64,000 nucleotides of DNA from a bacterium (GCA_021786295.1 JAJYNO010000024.1:157848-221847); one strand, 5' to 3'; shown: positions 33,887 through 42,497, numbered from the stretch's first letter. Notes: a model not told the origin generated them from the letters alone. Made by a program: numbers and translations.

Positions 33887-33943
33887 GTTCTCGCTCCTTC
33901 CGCAGGCTGGCCCGCCGTCTGGCGGCCGCGCCGGCGCCGTTAT

Positions 33944-34300
33944 TCAGAAACCAAAGCCGTCCGCGCCGAAAGCGTCCTCTATGTGCTCGGGCTCGGCGCC
34001 AGGCATCAGCCCGATGAAATCGAACCTGTACGATTCCGCCCTGGGCGCGCGGGCCTTGAGGTAGGCCATCGCAGCCTTTATTATTTTAACACGTTTCGGG
34101 CGGTTCACGGTCTCGGAAGGCAGACCGTAGGCCGCGCTGGAGCGGGCCCGCACCTCGACGAAGACCACAGTTCCGTCCTTCCTGGCCACTATGTCCAGCT
34201 CCCCCATGGGGCAGGACCAGTTGCGGTCCAGTATCTCGTAGCCGGCCTTCTTCAGGAAGAGCGCTGCCTGCTCCTCGTAGGCGGCCCCTTTCCTGTTCAC
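33944..34300 (-). CDS. YraN-family putative endonuclease (UPF0102)
   Basis: This 118-residue protein has the restriction-endonuclease-like core of the YraN family: GAAYEEQAALFLKKAGYEIL, GELDIVARKDGTVVFVEVRAR (with the E-L-D and E-V-R catalytic-type residues) and the basic VNRPKRVKIIKAA. It overlaps the rnhB gene by four bases, an arrangement seen in many bacteria. Biological role is not established; Holliday-junction or DNA repair functions have been suggested for the family. Confidence 0.9.
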   Translation of the reverse strand: MNRKGAAYEEQAALFLKKAGYEILDRNWSCPMGELDIVARKDGTVVFVEVRARSSAAYGLPSETVNRPKRVKIIKAAMAYLKARAPRAESYRFDFIGLMPGAEPEHIEDAFGADGFGF

Positions 34301-34941
34301 CGCGCGGCCGCCTTGCGCACCGGGGCGAAGCTCAGGCGATGCTGCGGAGAAGGGCCGAGGCGCCGAAGCGCCTCCAGGTGGGCGGCGGTGCCGTAACCCT
34401 TGTGGCCGGCCAGGCCGTAGCCTGGATGGCGGGCGTCGAGAACGCCCATCCAGCGGTCCCGTAGAACTTTGGCGTAAATGCTTGCGGCGGCTATGCAGAG
34501 CGACCTGGCGTCCCCGTCCACCACGGGCCGCTGAGCCAGGACGTCCAGCCGCTTTATGCGGTGCGGGCCGTCCACCAGCACCAGGACGTCTCCGGGCCCG
34601 GCTCCAGTGCAGCCGAGCAGCCGCCTGACGGCGCGGCCCATAGCGTTGAAGGTGGCCTCCAGTATGTTCTCGGCGTCTATCTCCGCGGGACGCGCGAAGC
34701 CGAAACCGAAATATACTCCGGAGGCGCGCATTACGCGCAGGGCCTCCTCGCGCCTCTTCGGCGAGAGCTTCTTGCTGTCGTCGACCACGGGGGAGATGCG
34801 GCTGTGGGAGGAAGGGGGGACCCAGGCTGCGCAGGCTGTTACCGGGCCGGCCAACGGGCCGCGCCCGGCTTCGTCCACGCCTATCAGGAAAGCCGGTTTT
34901 TCTGTTTGCAGGAGAGCGAGATCGAACTTGGATAAGGGCAC
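34297..34941 (-). CDS. rnhB: Ribonuclease HII
   Basis: RNase HII cuts RNA in RNA-DNA hybrids and starts removal of misincorporated ribonucleotides. FLIGVDEAGRGPLAGPV carries the first acidic pair (D-E-A-G-R-G). DDSKKLSPKRREEAL is the second, and the Asp in LVLVDGP and the Tyr/Lys of ASIYAKVLRDRWM complete the site. At 214 residues it is of normal size. It follows the rplS hairpin and overlaps yraN, matching the common rplS-rnhB-yraN order. Confidence 0.96.
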   Translation of the reverse strand: MPLSKFDLALLQTEKPAFLIGVDEAGRGPLAGPVTACAAWVPPSSHSRISPVVDDSKKLSPKRREEALRVMRASGVYFGFGFARPAEIDAENILEATFNAMGRAVRRLLGCTGAGPGDVLVLVDGPHRIKRLDVLAQRPVVDGDARSLCIAAASIYAKVLRDRWMGVLDARHPGYGLAGHKGYGTAAHLEALRRLGPSPQHRLSFAPVRKAAAR

Positions 34942-34994
34942 GAGATTACGCCTGTCCGCCTGCCTGCGCTATGCGCGTGCCGCGTCAGAAGCCT

Positions 34995-35021
34995 CCCCCC
35001 GCGCGTCCGCCGCGCGGGGGG
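34995..35021 (-). terminator. GC-rich hairpin after rplS
   Basis: An 11-bp perfect stem (CCCCCCGCGCG with CGCGCGGGGGG, loop of 5) lies nine bases past the rplS stop. There is no good T-tract, so it may be a weak terminator or an attenuating/processing hairpin between ribosomal genes and rnhB. Confidence 0.55.
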
Positions 35022-35029
35022 ACATCCGG

Positions 35030-35437
35030 TTACTTCGCCGAGGTCTCCCCGGCGGCTGGCGCCGGGACGGGAGCGGGGGCCGGGGTCTCCGCGGAATCAG
35101 CCTTCTCCACTTCCTCGAGCCTGGCGGCCTTGCCGGCCAGAGCGCGGATGTAATAGAGCTTGGCGCGGCGGACCTTGCCGCTCTTGACGACCTCTATCTT
35201 GTCGATGCGGGGGGAGTGCAGCGGGAACACGCGCTCCACGCCCACGCCGTAGGAGATCTTCCGGACGGTGAAGCTCTCGGAGATCCCGCTGCCGCGGCGC
35301 GCTATCACTACCCCGTCGAAGATCTGGATGCGCTCGCTGTCGCCTTCCACTACCTTGGTGTGGACCTTCACGGTGTCGCCGGGCTGGAAATCGAATTTCT
35401 CGTTCTTGAAGCCCAGGTGTTTAGCGATGTCTTTCAT
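35030..35437 (-). CDS. rplS: 50S ribosomal protein L19
   Basis: The first 110 residues are a standard L19: [50 protein letters not shown] and a basic C-terminal helix [10 protein letters not shown]19 sits at the 30S-50S interface. An extra tail of about 25 residues rich in Ala, Pro and Glu follows, longer than the E. coli protein. It is the last gene of the rpsP-khpA-trmD-rplS block. Confidence 0.97.
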   Translation of the reverse strand: MKDIAKHLGFKNEKFDFQPGDTVKVHTKVVEGDSERIQIFDGVVIARRGSGISESFTVRKISYGVGVERVFPLHSPRIDKIEVVKSGKVRRAKLYYIRALAGKAARLEEVEKADSAETPAPAPVPAPAAGETSAK

Positions 35438-35479
35438 ACTGCCTCCATTTGTCGCATCCGCCTTTGGCGGACGTTTTAC

Positions 35480-36187
35480 TCAATCCAGAATCTGCTTCCT
35501 CTTTCGAGCCGGCTTCGCCCTCTCCGGCGCCAGGTCCGGCCTGGCCTTCCCGGTGAGCGCCTCGGCCTGCGCGCGGCGCCATTCGGCTATCAGCCGGTGG
35601 TTGCCGCTGACCAGCGCCTCCGGCACCTTCTTGCCGCGCCAGACGGCGGGGCGGGTGTAGTGCGGCGCCTCCAGCAGGCCATCCGTAAACGTCTCGTTGA
35701 CCGTGGCGTCGTCCTTGCGGAGCACTCCGGGGATCAGCCGCGTCACGGCGTCTATCACGGCCACCGCGGCGGGTTCCCCGCCGGTGAGCACGTAGTCGCC
35801 TATCGAGAGCTCCAGGTCGGCCAGCGGGGTTATCCGCTCGTCTATGCCCTCGTAGTGACCGCATATAAAGACCAGGTGCTTCTTCTTCGACAGGGCCTGC
35901 GCCAGCTTCTGATCGAAGGGGCGCCCTTTCGGCGTCAGGAGTATAACGTAAGAGCCTTTCTTCCCGACCTTCTTGAGCGCCCTGTACACCGGTTCGGCCA
36001 TCATGACCATCCCGGTGCCGCCGCCGTAAGGCTTGTCGTCCACGGTGCGGTGGCGGTCCTCCGTGAAATCCCTCGGGTTGGAGAAGCCCAGCTCGAGGAA
36101 CCCTTCCTGCCTGGCGCGGCCGACGATGCTCTCCGAGAGCGGGGCGTCTATCATCCCCGGGAAGAGCGTGACCGCGTCTATGCGCAT
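35480..36187 (-). CDS. trmD: tRNA (guanine37-N1)-methyltransferase
   Basis: TrmD methylates G37 next to the anticodon and prevents frameshifting. The knot region shows VILLTPKGRPFDQKLA, FICGHYEGIDERI and SIGDYVLTGGEPAAVAVIDAVTRLIPGVL. The tRNA-recognising C-terminal helices follow (HRLIAEWRRAQ). 235 residues is typical. It begins three bases after the khpA stop; RimM, which usually sits between, is not present. Confidence 0.97.
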   Translation of the reverse strand: MRIDAVTLFPGMIDAPLSESIVGRARQEGFLELGFSNPRDFTEDRHRTVDDKPYGGGTGMVMMAEPVYRALKKVGKKGSYVILLTPKGRPFDQKLAQALSKKKHLVFICGHYEGIDERITPLADLELSIGDYVLTGGEPAAVAVIDAVTRLIPGVLRKDDATVNETFTDGLLEAPHYTRPAVWRGKKVPEALVSGNHRLIAEWRRAQAEALTGKARPDLAPERAKPARKRKQILD

Positions 36188-36190
36188 CCT

Positions 36191-36418
36191 TTAATCTATG
36201 TCCAGGTAGACCTTCTTGTTCTGCCTGGCGGCGGCGGTCTGCAGCACGGTGCGGATGGCCTTCACCACGCGCCCTTCCTTGCCGATGACCTTGCCGCGGT
36301 CGGAGGAGGCCAGCGTCAGCTTGAAGCGGGTGACGTCGCCGTCCTCGTTCACGCCCACCTTGACCTCCTGCGGCTTCTCCACGAGGGAGCCCACGATGTA
36401 CATGAGTACGTCTTTCAT
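36191..36418 (-). CDS. khpA: KH-domain RNA-binding protein KhpA (YlqC)
   Basis: This 75-residue single KH domain has the G-x-x-G loop in KVIGKEGRVVKAIRTVL. The family (KhpA/YlqC) binds RNA, often with KhpB, and affects cell size and ribosome-related processes in several bacteria. It sits between rpsP and trmD, its usual chromosomal place. An AGG-type ribosome site lies before its ATG. Confidence 0.93.
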   Translation of the reverse strand: MKDVLMYIVGSLVEKPQEVKVGVNEDGDVTRFKLTLASSDRGKVIGKEGRVVKAIRTVLQTAAARQNKKVYLDID

Positions 36419-36430
36419 CGCGGCCTCCGC

Positions 36431-36700
36431 TTACTTCTGCTCCGCGGCCTTCTCGGCCTTGCGGGCGCGGGCGATCAGGGAACCCACGGTCTCGGACGGC
36501 TTGGCGCCGTTCTTGACCCAGCGGTCCACCTTCTCTCCGTTGATCGTGACCTTTTCGCTGACCTTGGCGGCCTTGGGGTTATAATGGCCCAGCACCTCCA
36601 GCGGCTCGCCGTGCGGCCCGCTGGATTTTTCGATAGCGACGATCCTGTAATGCGGCTGGGTGCGTTTGCCTATCCTCTGAAGCCTCAGAACAACTGCCAT
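36431..36700 (-). CDS. rpsP: 30S ribosomal protein S16
   Basis: The start is the ATG at 36700, preceded by AGGAGG; the same frame stays open upstream but has no coding character. The 89 residues match S16: MAVVLRLQRIGKRTQPHYRIVAIEKSSGP, EVLGHYNP and the C-terminal ERVDxW-like KVDRWVKNGAKPSETVGSLI. S16 binds early in 30S assembly. It heads the ribosomal block and has a leader of about 110 bases. Confidence 0.97.
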   Translation of the reverse strand: MAVVLRLQRIGKRTQPHYRIVAIEKSSGPHGEPLEVLGHYNPKAAKVSEKVTINGEKVDRWVKNGAKPSETVGSLIARARKAEKAAEQK

Positions 36701-36826
36701 GTTTTCCTCCTTGAGTACCGCCGCGCCCGGACGCGCCCTGCGGCGTCCCCGGCCTCGTGCGGCCAAAAAAATCCGTACGCGGACCCGCCTCACCCGAGGG
36801 TCTGCGCGAACTGTTATTATATTATA
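36701..36826 (-). promoter_or_regulatory. Promoter and long leader of the rpsP block
   Basis: Two overlapping TATAAT boxes (AATATAATATAAT on the minus strand, 36816-36826) give a leader of about 110 bases, the longest in the window. Within it GC-rich complementary stretches around 36724-36760 (GGACGCC with GGCGCGTCC) could fold, and AGGAGG precedes rpsP. Autogenous control is possible but not shown. Confidence 0.5.
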
Positions 36827-36861
36827 TTCCGCGGGACTTTGGGAACAGGAAAACGCGGCCG

Positions 36862-37227
36862 TCAGCCGATGAGGTCCTTGATGTGCGCCTGAAGACGGGC
36901 CCATTCGTAGGGCTTGTTCACGTACAGGTCCGCCCCGGAGGCGAAGGACCTCTCCATCTCGCCCATAAGGCGGTGGCCTGTCAGCATGATGACCTTTATC
37001 CGCTTGGTATCAGCCCCGGTCTTGATCAGCTCGCAGAGGGTATTGCCGTCCAGTTTGGGCAGACCTATGTCCAGTATCACAAGGTCAGGCCTCTCCGTCC
37101 TGACCTTGTCCAGCCCCTCCTCCCCGTCCAGCGCGGTGGAGACCTTGTAGCCCATGCCCTCGAGGCGTATCGAAAGGACCTTGCCGATAAGCGCCTCGTC
37201 CTCCACGATGAGTATCTTCTTGGCCAT
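36862..37227 (-). CDS. Single-domain CheY-like response regulator
   Basis: The 121 residues are a lone receiver domain: ILIVEDEALIG (acidic pair), phospho-acceptor Asp in LVILDIGLPKLDG, Thr in VIMLTGH and Lys in LYVNKPYEW. There is no output domain, so it must act by contacting another protein or as a phosphate relay. It follows rpe by four bases at the end of the def-fmt operon, far from any kinase gene, so its partner is unknown. Confidence 0.9.
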   Translation of the reverse strand: MAKKILIVEDEALIGKVLSIRLEGMGYKVSTALDGEEGLDKVRTERPDLVILDIGLPKLDGNTLCELIKTGADTKRIKVIMLTGHRLMGEMERSFASGADLYVNKPYEWARLQAHIKDLIG

Positions 37228-37231
37228 AAGT

Positions 37232-37903
37232 TCAGGCCCTTTTCAGGCGCCTCAGGAAGGCCGCCGGGTCCCTGGAGGAAAAGAGCGCGCTCCCTATGAC
37301 GAAGGAATCGGCTCCCGCCTCGCCGGCCTCTACGGCGGTGGCGGCGTTTATGCCTCCGTCCACCTGCAGCCAGACCGGCCGGCCGGAGGCCGCGATGGCC
37401 GCCCTTACTGTCCTGACCTTGGGCATCATCTCCGGCATGAAGGACTGGCCTCCGAAGCCAGGCTCCACCGTCATCACCAGCACCATGTCGAGGACCTTCA
37501 GATAAGGGAGCACGCGCCTGGCGGGGGTCTTCGGGCGCAGCGCCAGCCCGGCCGTGAGTCCGAGCGCCTTTATCCTCCTGACGGCGGCGGCGGCGTGCGC
37601 GGCCTCGGCGTGCACGGTTATGTGCGAGGCCCCTGCCCTGGCGAAAGCGTCCACGAACCGGAGCGGCTCCTCCACCATCAGGTGGGCGTCCACCGGCAGG
37701 CCGCAGGCCCGGGCCACTCCCGGAACCAGGACCGGGCCGAAGCTCAGGTTTGGCACGAAATGGCCGTCCATCACGTCCACCTGCACCCAGTCCGCCAGCC
37801 TCTTCACCGGCGCCAGGCTTTTGCGGAGGCAGAAAAAATCGGCGGAAAGCACGGAGGGGACGAGGGCCGGCCGGCCGGAAGGTCTCGGGAGGGGCGGCCT
37901 CAT
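37232..37903 (-). CDS. rpe: Ribulose-phosphate 3-epimerase
   Basis: Rpe interconverts ribulose-5-P and xylulose-5-P in the pentose phosphate pathway. The start at 37903 overlaps the PASTA gene stop (ATGA). The barrel shows PSVLSADF, VDVMDGHFVPNLSFGP, DAHLMVEEP, the catalytic VMTVEPGFGGQSFM and VDGGINAATA. A short Pro/Arg-rich N-terminal extension of about 15 residues precedes the barrel. rpe near def, fmt and a PASTA protein matches the classic Gram-positive order with genes missing between. Confidence 0.95.
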   Translation of the reverse strand: MRPPLPRPSGRPALVPSVLSADFFCLRKSLAPVKRLADWVQVDVMDGHFVPNLSFGPVLVPGVARACGLPVDAHLMVEEPLRFVDAFARAGASHITVHAEAAHAAAAVRRIKALGLTAGLALRPKTPARRVLPYLKVLDMVLVMTVEPGFGGQSFMPEMMPKVRTVRAAIAASGRPVWLQVDGGINAATAVEAGEAGADSFVIGSALFSSRDPAAFLRRLKRA

Positions 37904-38910
37904 TTCACCGGACGCTCCTCGACGAGGATGCCGTTGACGAAGATGCGGATCTTCTGCGCGCCGTCGTAGGGGACCGTGAGGTCTATTTTGGAGCCGGGGT
38001 CGCGCAGGCCGTTGAAGATCTCGCGCTCCCCGTTCTTGCCCAGCGCGACGACGCGGATATGCCGCTGGGAGCCGCTCTGCGAGACCTCGTAATGGACTCG
38101 GAATTCCTTGCCGGGGGCACCTTCCCCTTTGCGGGCGCTGACGGTCAGCGTGACCTTGGAACCGGGCTGGACCACGGTGTCCGGCTGCGGGTCCTGCTCT
38201 ATGATCGTGCCGCCGGGGAAAAGCGAGCCTGAATCCTCGGCGATGTCCAGCTGGACGTTGTTCTGCGCGGCCCACTGCTGGGCCTCGTCGGTCTTCTTCT
38301 GCCGGAAGTCGGGCATCATCACTATGCCGGCAGGCGGAAGCCCGGCGGAGACCACCACCTGCACCATAGTGTTCTTGGAAACGCTGGTCTCGGACTTCGG
38401 GTCCTGGGAGAGGACGGTGCCCTTGTCCGCCTTGAGCGAATAGGACTCGCTAACCTCGCCCAGCACCAGCTGGCGCTGGCGCAGCAGCAGCTCCGCGTTG
38501 CGCAGCGGCAGGCCTATCAGGTTCGGCGTGTAGACGGATTCGCCGCCGCGGCTGAAGACGACGCGCACTATCTTCCCTTCGCGCACGGTGGTGCCGGCGG
38601 CCGGGGTCTGGCGCAGCACGGTTCCTATCGGCACCTTGTCGTTGAACTCCTGCCCCTCTATCTCCATGGCCAGGTTCTGGTCCGAAAGCGACTGGAGCGC
38701 GTTCATCGAGGAACGGCCCATGATATCGGGCACTATCACCTCCTTGCGGCTGTGGACCACTGTCGCGATGGTCCAGGAGAACAGGAAATAGGTGAGCAGG
38801 AAAAGGGCGAGGCCGACCGCAGCCAGGCGCAGGAAAAAGCCGGGGCTGAGTATCCGATCATCGGAACCGGAAAAATGTTTCTGCCAGAATTCTTTAAAGT
38901 TGGCCGCCAC
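37900..38910 (-). CDS. PASTA-domain membrane protein without a kinase domain
   Basis: A cytoplasmic tail of about 28 residues and one membrane helix (about 29-50) precede three PASTA domains: VIVPDIMGRSSMNAL, VYTPNLIGLPLRNAEL and VMMPDFRQKKTDEA, each ending in the V-x-V-x-x-S strand. A last segment of about 75 residues looks beta-rich and is not PASTA. PASTA domains bind muropeptides or beta-lactams and normally form the outside half of PknB-type kinases or PBPs. Here no kinase domain is attached and none is nearby. It lies between fmt and rpe. Confidence 0.88.
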   Translation of the reverse strand: MAANFKEFWQKHFSGSDDRILSPGFFLRLAAVGLALFLLTYFLFSWTIATVVHSRKEVIVPDIMGRSSMNALQSLSDQNLAMEIEGQEFNDKVPIGTVLRQTPAAGTTVREGKIVRVVFSRGGESVYTPNLIGLPLRNAELLLRQRQLVLGEVSESYSLKADKGTVLSQDPKSETSVSKNTMVQVVVSAGLPPAGIVMMPDFRQKKTDEAQQWAAQNNVQLDIAEDSGSLFPGGTIIEQDPQPDTVVQPGSKVTLTVSARKGEGAPGKEFRVHYEVSQSGSQRHIRVVALGKNGEREIFNGLRDPGSKIDLTVPYDGAQKIRIFVNGILVEERPVK

Positions 38911-38940
38911 TGTAGTTCTCCTTGGATATCTCCGCCCGGC

Positions 38941-39888
38941 TCAGCCGAGAAGCCCGCCCGGGCGCAGGCGCAGGCCGTTCAGGAAATCGGCCGCCGGCAT
39001 TGCCTTCTTGCCTTCGGGTTTCAGCGTCCTCAAAAGCAGTCCGCCGACGCCACATTTTACAACAAAGCCGCCGCCGGCCTCAACGGAGAGGACAGTGCCG
39101 GGTGCGGCGGCCGCCACCGCGCCCGCCGGCAGCGCCGCGGAGAGCACCTGCACAGCGGTCCGCCGGCCGCCAGGCGAGACGAAGAACCTGGCGACAGGGC
39201 CGCAGGCCAGGCCCCGGACCAGCCCTAGCAGCGCCGGCGCGGGCCGGGAGAAATCCAGCACCGAGTCCGCCTGCGTAAGTTTCGGGGCCAGGGAGGGCTC
39301 GCCCGTCTGCGGCTCCCGAGCAAGCTCTCCGGCCGCTATCTTTCGCAGGCCTTCGGCCAGCAGGTCCGAGCCGGCCGCCGAGAGGCGGGTAAAAAGCGAG
39401 AGCGCGTCGTCGTCGGCGCGCACCGGCTCCTCGAGGCGCAGAAAGACCGGACCGGTGTCCATCCCCTTGTCCAGCCAAAAGAGCGTGACGCCGGTGACGG
39501 CTTCGCCGTTGATCAGGGCCCACTGCACCGGCGCGGCGCCGCGGTACTTGGGAAGGAGGGAAAAATGCACGTTCAGGAAGCCGATGCGCGCGAGGGCCAG
39601 CGTCTCCTCCGGGATAAGGCGGCCGTAGGCCACCACGACGCAGAGGTCGGGGGCCAGCGAGGCTATCACGTCGTGCAGTTCCCTCTTGGAGGCCGGCTTA
39701 TAGACCTTTATCCCGAGGTTTTCGGCGAGGACGGCGGCCGGCGCGCAGCAGAGCCTCAGGCCCCGCCCCACCGGCCTGTCAGGCTGGGTAACGGCGCCCG
39801 CGACCTCGTGGCCGGACGCGGCCACGCGGCTCAGGAAGCCGCAGGCTATGTCCGGGGTGCCGAGGAAAGCGACGCGGAGTTTCGGCAT
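38941..39888 (-). CDS. fmt: Methionyl-tRNA formyltransferase
   Basis: Fmt formylates initiator Met-tRNA. I take the ATG at 39888 (MPKLRVAFLGTPDIACGFL), which starts at the first strand; an upstream ATG would add nine Pro/Arg-rich residues overlapping def. VTQPDRPVGRG, the formyl-folate site LNVHFSLLPKYRGAAPVQWALINGE and VTLFWLDKGMDTGPV are diagnostic. The length of 315 residues is normal. It follows def closely, the standard pair. Confidence 0.96.
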   Translation of the reverse strand: MPKLRVAFLGTPDIACGFLSRVAASGHEVAGAVTQPDRPVGRGLRLCCAPAAVLAENLGIKVYKPASKRELHDVIASLAPDLCVVVAYGRLIPEETLALARIGFLNVHFSLLPKYRGAAPVQWALINGEAVTGVTLFWLDKGMDTGPVFLRLEEPVRADDDALSLFTRLSAAGSDLLAEGLRKIAAGELAREPQTGEPSLAPKLTQADSVLDFSRPAPALLGLVRGLACGPVARFFVSPGGRRTAVQVLSAALPAGAVAAAAPGTVLSVEAGGGFVVKCGVGGLLLRTLKPEGKKAMPAADFLNGLRLRPGGLLG

Positions 39889-39911
39889 ATGGCGTGGGGG
39901 GCCAAAGGGCC

Positions 39912-40457
39912 TCACATCGGCTTCATCTTGCTCTCGTCCAGCTTCTTCCAGCGGGCCTTGAGCTTGACCAGGGTGGGCTTAAGCTTGAGGCGGGACATCA
40001 GCGGGAGATGGTCTATGAAGACGATGCCGTCAAGGTGGTCCATCTCGTGCTGCAGGGCCTTCGCGAAGAGCCCCTCGGCGTTTATCTCTATAGGCAGGCC
40101 CTTCTCGTTGAGGGCGCGCACCTTGACCTTGGCGGCCCGGCGGACCTTGGCGAAGAGGCCCGGGAAGGACAGGCAGCCCTCCTCCTCGTATAGCGAGCCG
40201 GTCTTCTCCACTATCTCCGGATTTATGATGACGATGCTGACGGGCTCGGCGTCCTCGCGTTTTATCTTTATGGCGGCCAGGCGCAGGCTTAGGCCGATCT
40301 GGTTGGCGGCCAGGCCGATACCGCCCACCGCGTCCATCGTCTCGAACATGTCGGCCAGCAGCGCGGGCAGGTCCTTCTTCAGTTCGTCGAAGCTGACCTT
40401 CCTGGTCTTCCTGTGCAGTATCTTCTCGCCGTACTTGCAGATCCTTCTTATCGCCAT
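39912..40457 (-). CDS. def: Peptide deformylase
   Basis: Def removes the formyl group from nascent proteins. The three motifs are clear: GIGLAANQIG, EEGCLSFPG (metal Cys) and the metal-binding QHEMDHLDG. The C-terminal 25 residues are a basic helix. At 181 residues it is typical. It starts 12 bases after the permease gene, so it may be read from that gene's promoter, and it leads into fmt, the PASTA protein, rpe and the CheY-like gene. Confidence 0.97.
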   Translation of the reverse strand: MAIRRICKYGEKILHRKTRKVSFDELKKDLPALLADMFETMDAVGGIGLAANQIGLSLRLAAIKIKREDAEPVSIVIINPEIVEKTGSLYEEEGCLSFPGLFAKVRRAAKVKVRALNEKGLPIEINAEGLFAKALQHEMDHLDGIVFIDHLPLMSRLKLKPTLVKLKARWKKLDESKMKPM

Positions 40458-40468
40458 AGTTCCCTCGC

Positions 40469-42475
40469 TTAAGAAAGCTGATACGTCATCTGGCGGCCTT
40501 CCCAGACCACCCTGGCCAGCAGCGGCTTGGCCGGCTCGCCCGGCTTCTTCAGCATGCCCCAGGCCATCGCCAGCCGCTCCAGCTGCACCTCGGCCCCGGT
40601 CGAGCCCGACACGCCCATCACGATCTCGTCGGCGCCGGCCGCCTGCGCCACCTGCGCCATCGAATAGAACGGGTCGTTGGAGAAGACGAAGATGGGCTTG
40701 ACGGTCTTCCCGTACTTCTCTGCCATCAGCACTATAGGTCCAAAGAGGTCCTGGTCCTCCTCCGTGATTGTGCCTTGGTCGCCCTCGAGATGGGCGCCTT
40801 TGGCGATCTTGGCCGACAGCACTATGATATCGGTGGTGTCGTCGTCGGCCGTCTCCAGCACGCTTTTGAGATGCACAAGATTGTTCGGATTGCGCACCGG
40901 CACCAGGATCTTTTTCGGCTTGCTCAGTTCCGGCAGGATCGTGGTGATATCGTCCTCCTTCCTGAGATTGAGCTTCTCATCCGAATCATCGGCCTCGGCG
41001 TAAAGCTTCGCCTTCTTACGGTTCATGTTCTCGGAGATCTGAAAGATGGCGTAGAAGACGATGGTGAACACCAAGCCGGAGACCGTGGCGATGCGCTTAG
41101 TAAAAAGATTGATGACGCTCGCTGACAGCAGGACGAGGAAGACGACTAGCATCCCTGCCGGGAAATAGACCTTGTCCAGTTTGATGTTGAACGGAAACAT
41201 CCATTCTCGCGGCAGTTCTTCGTTGAAACGCAGGATTATCAGCGACAGCGTCTTGAAGACAAGACTCCACATGACGCCGAAAGCGTAAGCTTCGCCGATG
41301 AGGTATATGTTGCCACGCGACAGGATGATCACCGCGATCTGAATTATTGCCACCATGTTGATCATCCGGTAGGTGGTCCCGTACTTCCCATGAAGATGGC
41401 GGAACCAGTCGTGCAGGATACCGTCCTCGGCCACGCGATTCAGCACTCCATTGGAACCCACCAAAGCAGTGTTGACGGCCCCTACCAGCATAAGGCTGCC
41501 GGAAACGACGACGAAGAACTGCAGCACGAGGCGGGCCCAGAACGGACCGTTCAGTTCCAGCGCCAAGCCGGAGAGCAGGTTGTCCGCGTACTTACCGCCG
41601 ACCATGGCCGGCGGGATTATGGAGGAGGCCAGGAAGGTCAGCCCGCCGGTAAAGAGCAGGCTGAAGATGAAGATGAGCACGGCCGCCTTCTTCAGGTTCT
41701 TTATCTTCGGGTCCTCTATCTCGCGATAGACCTGCGCCAACGTCTCCAGGCCTGACAACGCCAGTATCGAGTGGCCGAAGGCCATAAGTATGCCGACGAT
41801 TGCTATGGAACGTAGCCACGGGAAATTTATCATCCAGCCCATCGACTCTTTGCTAAAACTGAGTTTAAAGGGCGGCACATTGAAGCCCCGCTGGCACACC
41901 GTCAACAGTGACCAGCCCATCAGCACCGCTCCCACGACGCTGACGAAGACCATGATCTTGAAGTTCTTGTCGCTGGACTCCTCCACGCCCTTGATGTTCT
42001 CACGCCAGAAATAGGCCGTAACCAGCACGGCGAAGAAGACCGCGAAGACATTAGGCGGCACATGCCAGCCGACATGGAGGAGCGGCAGCACATTGTACAG
42101 CAGGCCTGAGACATAGAGCCCTGCGCTGACGGCGCTGATCGGGCCTGTAACCATGTAGTCAAAGATGAGCGCCGAGACCGAGATTTTGGCCATAGAATGG
42201 CCCATCGCCTCGTTAACGACTTTGTAGACGCCGCCGCGCACGAACATGGCGCAGGACTCCACATAGACCATTATCATCAACCCGGCGAACAGCATGACCG
42301 CCAGCACGTACCAGGGAAAAGCGGGTCCGAAGGCGTTCATCGCTATGCCGCCGGCGTAGTAGGCGCTGGAACCGAGGTCGCAGAGCACAACGGCGGCCGC
42401 CTTCCAGAAAGAGATGAAACTGAGCATGGCCGTGCTCAGGACGAACACCTGCTTGAAGCGAGAAGAAGGGACCAT
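40469..42475 (-). CDS. APC-superfamily amino acid permease with C-terminal USP-like domain
   Basis: Residues 1-505 form about twelve helices with APC-type features, including a first-helix unwound segment and SILALSGLETLAQVYREIEDPK, the 'A-x-SG-E' region of amino-acid permeases. The last 150 residues are a soluble alpha/beta domain starting KPKKILVPVRNP and ending DEIVMGVSGSTG, like universal stress proteins that bind nucleotides and gate transporters. Substrate unknown. A PtsN-like gene lies just upstream on the same strand, suggesting regulation by phospho-relay. Base composition is less GC-rich than nearby genes. Confidence 0.85.
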   Translation of the reverse strand: MVPSSRFKQVFVLSTAMLSFISFWKAAAVVLCDLGSSAYYAGGIAMNAFGPAFPWYVLAVMLFAGLMIMVYVESCAMFVRGGVYKVVNEAMGHSMAKISVSALIFDYMVTGPISAVSAGLYVSGLLYNVLPLLHVGWHVPPNVFAVFFAVLVTAYFWRENIKGVEESSDKNFKIMVFVSVVGAVLMGWSLLTVCQRGFNVPPFKLSFSKESMGWMINFPWLRSIAIVGILMAFGHSILALSGLETLAQVYREIEDPKIKNLKKAAVLIFIFSLLFTGGLTFLASSIIPPAMVGGKYADNLLSGLALELNGPFWARLVLQFFVVVSGSLMLVGAVNTALVGSNGVLNRVAEDGILHDWFRHLHGKYGTTYRMINMVAIIQIAVIILSRGNIYLIGEAYAFGVMWSLVFKTLSLIILRFNEELPREWMFPFNIKLDKVYFPAGMLVVFLVLLSASVINLFTKRIATVSGLVFTIVFYAIFQISENMNRKKAKLYAEADDSDEKLNLRKEDDITTILPELSKPKKILVPVRNPNNLVHLKSVLETADDDTTDIIVLSAKIAKGAHLEGDQGTITEEDQDLFGPIVLMAEKYGKTVKPIFVFSNDPFYSMAQVAQAAGADEIVMGVSGSTGAEVQLERLAMAWGMLKKPGEPAKPLLARVVWEGRQMTYQLS

Positions 42476-42486
42476 TTCAATGGACT

Positions 42487-42497
42487 ATTATATTATA
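42487..42497 (-). promoter_or_regulatory. Double TATAAT promoter of the permease gene
   Basis: Two overlapping TATAAT boxes (TATAATATAAT on the minus strand) repeat the arrangement seen before rpsP. The nearer box is 11 bases from the ATG at 42475. Confidence 0.5.

Noticed and set aside
37904..38275. N-terminal extension of rpe
   Set aside because: It runs antiphase to the PASTA gene on the same strand and lacks coding character; the ATG at 37903 overlaps the PASTA stop.
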